A stretch of DNA of 10,285 bases, taken from the NCBI GenBank assembly GCA_003649845.1, contig QMTB01000035.1:1-10285 (forward strand), in the 5' to 3' direction. The position numbers and the translations under genes are program-made. Of this stretch, positions 5,433-10,285 are shown piece after piece (the stretch's first letter is position 1; every line of letters starts with the position of its first letter). Source of the DNA: Thermoplasmata archaeon. GTDB taxonomy: Archaea; Thermoplasmatota; E2; DHVEG-1. Under the pieces are notes generated by a model. The model had not been told where the DNA came from. It saw only the letters and a list, made by a program, of their open reading frames with translations, and searched no databases.

Positions 5433-6440
5433 TTATATATTCCAGTAATTCTTCATTTTATTATTTAGAGAGTTAACTACATCTTCAGCGTGATTATATT
5501 CTTTTACAGTATCCTCAATATAGATGGGAGTACTACATAGTTGTCCAACTATCGATGCTAAACATTTTCCAATCCAATTTAGGTTATATCCTCCTTCAAG
5601 AGTACAAACTATTTTGGTTTGAATTTTTTGAAATTTCTTTATCAATTCACCGTAGAAGTTAGCACTCAATTTTAAACCTCCAAGGGGATCTAGATGATGG
5701 GAATCAAAACCGGAGGATACTATGACGATATCTGGTTTAAACTCTTCTGCAATTGGTAGAAATATTTCTTCAAGCAACCTATTTATCGTGTTTTCTCCAC
5801 TTCCATGTGGCAGAGGTGCATTAACAGTATATCCCTCGCCTTTATCTAATCCTATTTCATCTATGGAACCTGTGCCAGGGTAATGTGGAGAGAGATGAAA
5901 AGATTGATAGAGTACTTTATCATTATCATAGAATATATCTTGTGTTCCATTTCCATGGTGTACATCGTGATCGAAGATTAACACTCTGTTACCTTGTTCC
6001 ATAAGTACATGTGCAGAGATAGCAGCATTGTTGAACAAACAAAAACCCATTGATCTATATTTAGTGGCATGATGTCCTGGTGGTCTAATAAGAGCTACGC
6101 CATTATCAGCATCTCCATGAAGTACATCTCGACATAGTTGGAGTAAACCACCTGCAGCAAGTCTAGCTGTAATATAATCATCTTTACATACATAGGTATC
6201 TGCATCAATCCATCCATTACCGGTTTCACTTAATCTTTTAACTTCCTGTATCATAGCATCAGAGTGAACTGAATATAGGATATTCTCTGGTAGCAACATT
6301 GGTTCCTTGAAAACTAATTTTTTGAAAAAAGGCTGTCTTCTAAGTTCTTCCAACATTACCTTAGTACGTTCTGCATTCTCAGGATGCTCTATATAGGTGT
6401 GTTTATCAAATATTTTAGAGTAAACTATTTCTGTCTGCAC
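5433..6440 (-). CDS. Histone deacetylase/acetoin utilisation family hydrolase
   Basis: A zinc-dependent amidohydrolase of the class II histone deacetylase superfamily, 335 residues from the GTG at 6440. Seen in order: an N-terminal segment with EHPENAERT (19-27), the paired active-site histidines in RPPGHHA (about 119-125), zinc ligands in FDHDVHHGNGT (D159 and H161) and in SSGFDSH (D246), and the catalytic tyrosine in LEGGYN (Y285). All catalytic positions are intact, so it should be active. Natural substrates of archaeal members are mostly unknown; acetyl-lysine proteins (including histones or Alba), acetylpolyamines or other acetyl amides are possible. The GTG start gives a leader of about 5 nt from a TATA box at 6465-6474; a TTG at 6452 would add four residues. 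It is divergent from polB across 66 bp. Confidence 0.92.
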   Translation of the reverse strand: MQTEIVYSKIFDKHTYIEHPENAERTKVMLEELRRQPFFKKLVFKEPMLLPENILYSVHSDAMIQEVKRLSETGNGWIDADTYVCKDDYITARLAAGGLLQLCRDVLHGDADNGVALIRPPGHHATKYRSMGFCLFNNAAISAHVLMEQGNRVLIFDHDVHHGNGTQDIFYDNDKVLYQSFHLSPHYPGTGSIDEIGLDKGEGYTVNAPLPHGSGENTINRLLEEIFLPIAEEFKPDIVIVSSGFDSHHLDPLGGLKLSANFYGELIKKFQKIQTKIVCTLEGGYNLNWIGKCLASIVGQLCSTPIYIEDTVKEYNHAEDVVNSLNNKMKNYWNI

Positions 6441-6464
6441 AAGAATAGACAAAAACAGTTAATA

Positions 6465-6474
6465 CATATAAAAC
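6465..6474. promoter_or_regulatory. Shared divergent TATA element (deacetylase / polB)
   Basis: CATATAAAAC on the plus strand and GTTTTATATG on the minus strand are both good TATA matches. The element is 25-34 nt from the deacetylase GTG and 33-42 nt from the polB ATG. It is the only clear TATA element in the 66-bp gap, so the two genes probably share it and may be co-regulated or compete. Confidence 0.5.
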
Positions 6475-6494
6475 TATTCTGCGTTACCCAATTG

Positions 6495-6500
6495 GGGGAG
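6495..6500 (+). promoter_or_regulatory. Shine-Dalgarno sequence that fixes the polB start
   Basis: GGGGAG precedes ATG 6507 by 6 nt. The open frame continues 41 codons further upstream into the divergent deacetylase gene, so this site and the TATA box decide in favour of 6507. Confidence 0.6.
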
Positions 6501-6506
6501 AATATA

Positions 6507-9353
6507 ATGAGTGAAACACTCCTTAGTATAACACCAGATTACCTATACTTTCATCAAAAAGAACCTAAGCCTGTATCTGATTATCATAGACCATATTTTC
6601 TAGTATTTGGAGATAATTCTATAAGAAAAAAAATTATAGATTTATGGAAGAAGAATAGCGAACCACCGTTATCTTATATAGAAAATGTAGGTGAAATAGA
6701 GGAGTATAGAAGTTTCTGGGATTTCAACAAAAAAAGAAAGGTTTTCCGTGTATACTCTACGCAATCTTATCATGTACCCGAGATAACTGATTATCTATTT
6801 TTCCACTATAATATATCTACAGCTGAACATGATATACCATATCATCAAAGAGCACTTGTAGATCTGGCTGCAGAAGATAAAGCATGGTTATTTGACTCTA
6901 ATGATAGAGAAAAAAAGTTGAAAATTCTGGTATATGATATAGAATTAGCTCAGTATAGAGAAGGCGATACTAATTTACCAATAGATATCATTGGATATGC
7001 TGATACTGAGATAACATTCTCCTCATCAAAAAACCTTGAAACAGAAGATTTCAAATTTGATATATTAGATATCACATCTGATATATCAGAAGATGATATA
7101 GTCCAAGTAGTTTCTCATAATATAGATGAAGAAATAGAAAATCTACTTTTTTTCATAAATCTTTTTATCAAATATGATATTATTTCTGGCCACAATATAG
7201 TTGGTTTTGATAATAGACAACTGAGGGGTAGAATAGAAGGTATACTGAAACAATATTCCGATCGATTATCATCAAAAGATAAAAAAGTTTTTGAACGTTT
7301 TTTAAACACATGGAGTAGAGTAGATAAATCCTTTCATTTTGGAATAGGTTCAGAGGTTACATACTTCTATCCATGCAGTTTTGACACTTATCTAGCATCT
7401 AGAAAATTTTATCCATATCTAGAATCCCATAGTCTAAAAGCAGTAGCACCATTTCTAGGAGTAGGTGTAAAAGATCGTTTACTATTAAAACCATCTGAGA
7501 TAAAATTTGATGAGAGGACATTGAAGTATAACAGGCAGGATATACTTGAACAGATGGGTATAACCGTGCGTCTCATCCAACAGGGTCTTCCATTATCTTT
7601 TACTACTTGTATGCCCTTTGAAACGCTTCTACCAGCTGGGGCAGTAAACATGTGGGATCACATGGCTCTTATAAGAGGAGCAGTAGAGAAGAAGATTATG
7701 CCAGCTACATGTAAATCTGCATCAATTGCAGAGATTTTAGTTAGAGATTTCTCTGATTGTAAAACCAAACAAGATATAGTAAAGAAAGCTAGAGGAAGGA
7801 AAGAACAACTTTCAAAAGAATTCATTAGAGTAGTAAAATATGGCGATGAGATGCCGGATTGGGTAGAGTATCCATATGTAATTGTCAATCCAAAAGCTAG
7901 GGATTCAGATGAACGATTAAATTATCATATGCCCGGTGGCATGACTATCAAACCAGATAAAGACACACGCTCTCATTTTATTCCATGGTGGCATGTAATT
8001 GTAGCTGATGTAGGAGCAATGTATCCAACTATATTAAAAGCATTAAACATAGGTGCAGATACCATAAAGCTATGTAAATCTTCTGAAGAACCAGATATGT
8101 GGATATGGCTTAAAAAACTGCCGACAGAGTTTTTCGATAAAAATGAGGTTAAATGGAAACCTATCTCAAAGGAGGATTTCTTTGCAGATAAAGGCTATAA
8201 AATCGGTATAAAAATAGATCAAAAACCTGGCGTAGTAAATCGTGCAATGACAGGTATAATGAGTATGATATCTCAGATCAAAAAAGAGTTGAAAAAAATA
8301 GAGGAAACCGGTAACATAGATGAGAGAAACAGATTGAAAATGATGTATCAAAGTGTTAAAGGAGCTAGAAACGCTGGAACACATGGAATACTATCTGCTC
8401 CAACGGTATCCGGTAGACAATTTAATTTATGGGGTGCTGCGGCTATAACAACAGAAGGACAAATTATACTTGCTGATACTCTTAGATACCTACAAAAACA
8501 AGGTATAAGAGTGGTATATGGTGACACAGATGGAATATACCTCGGATGTTCTAGATCAGTTGGAAATCTACCAAGATTTTCAAAGGCTTTAGGTGTAAAT
8601 ATACCTGCTGATGAAAGGGATTGGCTTACTAAATCAGAGGATGCAATTAAAGCCATAGAGGAATGTAATAATAGGTGGCGAAAGGAGTTAAATTATCCAA
8701 GTTTTGAGTTAGAGCCAGAGGTACATGATGCAATGATATTTGTGAAACATAAAAACTATCTCATATTCGATGAGATTAACGGCAAAATAGAGATGATTAC
8801 TAAAGGTAATAACTTTAAAGGATCAGATAAAGCAAATATCGCTAGGAAAGTGTTAAAGGATATAATGATAGAAGTACTTAGAGAAAATGCCAGATGGGTA
8901 GATGAAGAAGAAGCTAGAATAAAGGTTAAAGAAAGTATTAAAGCAAAAACTATAGAAATCCTATCTAAACTTGATCTATCAAAAGTTGATATAGAAGATC
9001 TAACACTTGTTCAATCAGTAAAGCCAGCTGCTAGATATAAAAAGAATATGAATGGATCCCTTTCAACATTTGGTAAAAGGGCTATAGCATTAGAAAAACT
9101 GCTAGGTGAACCAATTAGAAATACTATAAAACTCCGTTTTGTCGTAACAAAACATCCATTACCTGGAATTAAAAATCCTTCTAAAAGCGGTGTGAAACCA
9201 ATCGATTACATGTACCCTGTGGATCTAATAAAAGATAAAGGAGATATAGATTTAGATTGGTATAAGAAGATGATAGAAAACTATATCCAAGGAGCATTTG
9301 GACTGAGCAATATAGAGAAAACAGAACAAACAGGTTTAGATGCATGGATGTAA
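6507..9353 (+). CDS. polB: Family B DNA-directed DNA polymerase with 3'-5' exonuclease
   Basis: A 948-residue replicative-type polymerase, longer than most archaeal PolB (about 770-850). The exonuclease domain is intact: Exo I YDIE (D144, E146), Exo II NIVGFD (N230, D235) and Exo III YNRQD (Y341, D345). Polymerase motif A is DVGAMYPT (D501, Y506), motif C is YGDTDG (D673, D675) and the thumb-proximal KPAARY lies at 839-844. Motif B is unusual: KGARNAGTHG (618-627), where most members have KxxxNSxYG. Lysine and asparagine are kept, but S and Y are not and there seems to be one extra residue. The end, QTGLDAWM (941-948), is a PCNA-interacting PIP box. No intein is present. N-terminal about 1-135 corresponds to the domain that in archaeal enzymes senses template uracil. 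Likely chromosomal replication or repair. Confidence 0.95.
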   Translation: MSETLLSITPDYLYFHQKEPKPVSDYHRPYFLVFGDNSIRKKIIDLWKKNSEPPLSYIENVGEIEEYRSFWDFNKKRKVFRVYSTQSYHVPEITDYLFFHYNISTAEHDIPYHQRALVDLAAEDKAWLFDSNDREKKLKILVYDIELAQYREGDTNLPIDIIGYADTEITFSSSKNLETEDFKFDILDITSDISEDDIVQVVSHNIDEEIENLLFFINLFIKYDIISGHNIVGFDNRQLRGRIEGILKQYSDRLSSKDKKVFERFLNTWSRVDKSFHFGIGSEVTYFYPCSFDTYLASRKFYPYLESHSLKAVAPFLGVGVKDRLLLKPSEIKFDERTLKYNRQDILEQMGITVRLIQQGLPLSFTTCMPFETLLPAGAVNMWDHMALIRGAVEKKIMPATCKSASIAEILVRDFSDCKTKQDIVKKARGRKEQLSKEFIRVVKYGDEMPDWVEYPYVIVNPKARDSDERLNYHMPGGMTIKPDKDTRSHFIPWWHVIVADVGAMYPTILKALNIGADTIKLCKSSEEPDMWIWLKKLPTEFFDKNEVKWKPISKEDFFADKGYKIGIKIDQKPGVVNRAMTGIMSMISQIKKELKKIEETGNIDERNRLKMMYQSVKGARNAGTHGILSAPTVSGRQFNLWGAAAITTEGQIILADTLRYLQKQGIRVVYGDTDGIYLGCSRSVGNLPRFSKALGVNIPADERDWLTKSEDAIKAIEECNNRWRKELNYPSFELEPEVHDAMIFVKHKNYLIFDEINGKIEMITKGNNFKGSDKANIARKVLKDIMIEVLRENARWVDEEEARIKVKESIKAKTIEILSKLDLSKVDIEDLTLVQSVKPAARYKKNMNGSLSTFGKRAIALEKLLGEPIRNTIKLRFVVTKHPLPGIKNPSKSGVKPIDYMYPVDLIKDKGDIDLDWYKKMIENYIQGAFGLSNIEKTEQTGLDAWM

Positions 9354-9380
9354 AAATGATAACAATTGTACAATAAACTG

Positions 9381-9390
9381 TTTATATATT
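9381..9390 (+). promoter_or_regulatory. TATA-like box before the 44-codon ORF
   Basis: TTTATATATT lies 27-36 nt before ATG 9417, giving a predicted leader of only a few nucleotides. It is 28 nt downstream of the polB stop codon and supports separate transcription of the small ORF. Confidence 0.45.
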
Positions 9391-9416
9391 AAATTTAACA
9401 TAAAAATTTGGTTACC

Positions 9417-9551
9417 ATGATAATTGTTGGACAAGTATCGAATAAACAAGAAGCTTTAGAGATACAATCAATAGCTAGACTTAGTTTAGTAGCCCAAAGA
9501 GCTAAATATCTCGCTAGACTCAGTAAAGATAAACCACGATCTCATCTATAG
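9417..9551 (+). CDS. Small protein of 44 residues, function unknown
   Basis: An ATG at 9417 opens 44 codons ending in TAG at 9549-9551. The translation starts MIIVGQVSNKQEALEIQSIA and continues as a basic, amphipathic helix-like stretch in which ARLS occurs twice (residues 20-23 and 33-36), ending in SKDKPRSHL. The repeat is also visible in DNA as GCTAGACTtAGT and GCTAGACTcAGT (9474-9485 and 9513-9524). The composition is less AT-extreme than the surrounding spacer and a TATA box has correct spacing, with no Shine-Dalgarno sequence, as expected for a nearly leaderless mRNA. It is downstream of polB by 63 bp. I recognise no family; it could be a small regulatory or DNA/RNA-binding protein, or a chance frame. 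Confidence 0.55.
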   Translation: MIIVGQVSNKQEALEIQSIARLSLVAQRAKYLARLSKDKPRSHL

Positions 9552-9664
9552 GACCTATATGTAATAGTGGTGAGGATAAACACTGATCTAAGGCATCCAT
9601 CATACAATAAAACTAGATAAAAATACTAGATTACAAAATATTAATCCTTCTCATATCAAATCTA

Positions 9665-9671
9665 TTTTTTT
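9665..9671 (+). terminator. T-run in the spacer after the small ORF
   Basis: Seven consecutive T residues follow the small ORF by about 110 bp and precede the next promoter. Such runs can end archaeal transcription. ACTAGAT occurs twice before it (around 9610-9625) and ATCTAGT after it (about 9682-9688), so flanking bases could also pair; support is modest. Confidence 0.3.
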
Positions 9672-9710
9672 AAAATTTTATATCTAGTATACAATAGCCT
9701 CTCTGCAAAT

Positions 9711-9720
9711 CTTTTTATAA
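9711..9720 (+). promoter_or_regulatory. TATA-like box before the secreted protein gene
   Basis: CTTTTTATAA lies 32-41 nt before ATG 9752. A predicted start near 9741 coincides with the ribosome binding site GAGGGG (9740-9745), which is 6 nt from the ATG. Nearby TTTAAATATAAT (9725-9736) would start transcription beyond the ATG and is less likely. Confidence 0.35.
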
Positions 9721-9751
9721 TCCTTTTAAATATAATATAGAGGGGTTTGCA

Positions 9752-10285
9752 ATGAGAATGAAAACATGTAGCATAATTTTAATAACAATGATAATGATAG
9801 GCACTGGATTTTATACTGCAGCGACCACCAATAAAACCCATGTGGAGATAATAGAAATATCAAAAAATTTCCCATCACCAACAATAGAGTATAAGAATAA
9901 TAGGTATATAATTAGTCTAAAAGAAACAAACAATAATCTAGATGGAATACCTTTTTTCTCTGAAACCTTTGAATTTCCACTCGGAACTAAAATTAAAAGT
10001 ATCAAATGCACCTATAATCCCTTTGTAGAAACAGTATTACCAGAGAAAATATCTACAATTAGAAATCCTATACCACCAGTGTATAATCCCTATAAACCAA
10101 ATGAGAAATATAACACAAATAAGGACACATACACATCTATAGGTTGCTCGGTATATAATATAAAAAAACATGCAGGTATAAATAGAGAGGGAAAAGAAAC
10201 CTTATTTTTAACTATAGAACTATACCCAATACAATATGAAAACAATATTTTGAGGAACACCAATTATATACATCTAAAAATAGAA
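9752..10285 (+). CDS. Secreted protein, C25 (gingipain-type) peptidase propeptide-like N-terminus, partial
   Basis: The frame is open from ATG 9752 to the window end (178 codons) and continues beyond it. Residues 1-25 are a signal peptide: basic MRMK, a hydrophobic core of I, L and M, then an AATT cleavage region. The following part has the pattern of the peptidase C25 propeptide: a 'YIISLKET' strand, GIPFFSETFEFPLGTKIKSI (compare G-x-P-x-L-P...-P-x-G-x-x-I), a proline-rich IPPVYNPYKPNEKY, and LFLTIELYPIQYE followed by N-rich sequence and IHLKIE. In such proteins the propeptide precedes a cysteine peptidase domain, often with PKD-type repeats. The catalytic domain would be outside this window, so a peptidase is inferred, not shown. 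GAGGGG 6 nt upstream supports the start. It would be the second exported protein here. Confidence 0.75.
   Translation, partial: MRMKTCSIILITMIMIGTGFYTAATTNKTHVEIIEISKNFPSPTIEYKNNRYIISLKETNNNLDGIPFFSETFEFPLGTKIKSIKCTYNPFVETVLPEKISTIRNPIPPVYNPYKPNEKYNTNKDTYTSIGCSVYNIKKHAGINREGKETLFLTIELYPIQYENNILRNTNYIHLKIE

Noticed and set aside
6384..6506. N-terminal extension of polB by 41 codons
   Set aside because: It would overlap the divergent deacetylase gene and its promoter; a Shine-Dalgarno sequence sits correctly before ATG 6507.
6507..9353. Intein or inactivated PolB paralogue (PolB2-like)
   Set aside because: All exonuclease and polymerase metal ligands are present and contiguous, with no insertion in motifs A or C and no intein splice motifs.
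9566..9590. C/D box small RNA (GTGGTGA ... CTGA)
   Set aside because: A weak C box and one CTGA are present, but no C' or second D box and no terminal stem could be found.
9567..9620. 17-codon open frame with GTG start after the small ORF
   Set aside because: Too short, and without a ribosome binding site or promoter of its own.
1..10285. CRISPR array, insertion sequence, integrase site or defence cluster
   Set aside because: No spaced direct repeats, transposase motifs or terminal inverted repeats were seen; the gene set is mostly core cellular functions.

Overview
The window is chromosomal archaeal DNA, AT-rich and densely coded. The archaeal evidence is a tRNA-Tyr with C1:G72 and a 15-nt intron after position 37, Trm5-type tRNA m1G37 methyltransferase, archaeal-type phosphopantetheine adenylyltransferase, a DUF211 protein, a family B DNA polymerase ending in a PCNA-binding motif, a PGF-CTERM-like surface protein, and TATA-like boxes 25-35 nt before most genes. 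Long PKD/beta-helix surface proteins and a probable C25 (gingipain-type) peptidase propeptide suggest a euryarchaeon, perhaps a Thermoplasmatota sediment lineage. That placement is an inference; no rRNA can be identified with confidence.

Layout, left to right. 1-96: a GC-rich, foldable stretch behind a leftward TATA box, probably an RNA gene cut by the window edge. 264-828: two small leftward genes (DUF211 and a zinc ribbon). 888-2145: tRNA-Tyr (intron), trm5 and tRNA-Thr, all rightward; the trm5 stop codon lies inside tRNA-Thr. 2146-4215: a large leftward exported beta-helix/PKD protein whose stop codon touches the tRNA end. 4296-5105: rightward coaD and a 99-aa protein of unknown function. 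5106-5432: a 327-bp convergent AT-rich gap with a possible gene relic and short repeats. 5433-6440: a leftward histone-deacetylase-family enzyme. 6507-9353: divergent rightward DNA polymerase B. 9417-9551: a 44-codon small ORF with its own TATA box. 9752-10285: the N-terminal part of a secreted protein resembling a C25 peptidase propeptide, running off the right edge.

Most of the genes are information processing and core metabolism (tRNA supply and modification, CoA synthesis, replication), flanked by exported proteins. tRNA-Tyr carries G37, the kind of residue Trm5 methylates, and sits directly upstream of trm5. Three divergent pairs (zinc ribbon/tRNA-Tyr, surface protein/coaD, deacetylase/polymerase) each appear to share one nearly symmetric TATA element.

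I see no CRISPR array, insertion sequence, integrase or defence operon. The less ordinary points are the non-canonical motif B of the polymerase, the three-way packing around tRNA-Thr, the unlisted small ORF, the edge-cut RNA candidate and the relic in the convergent gap.
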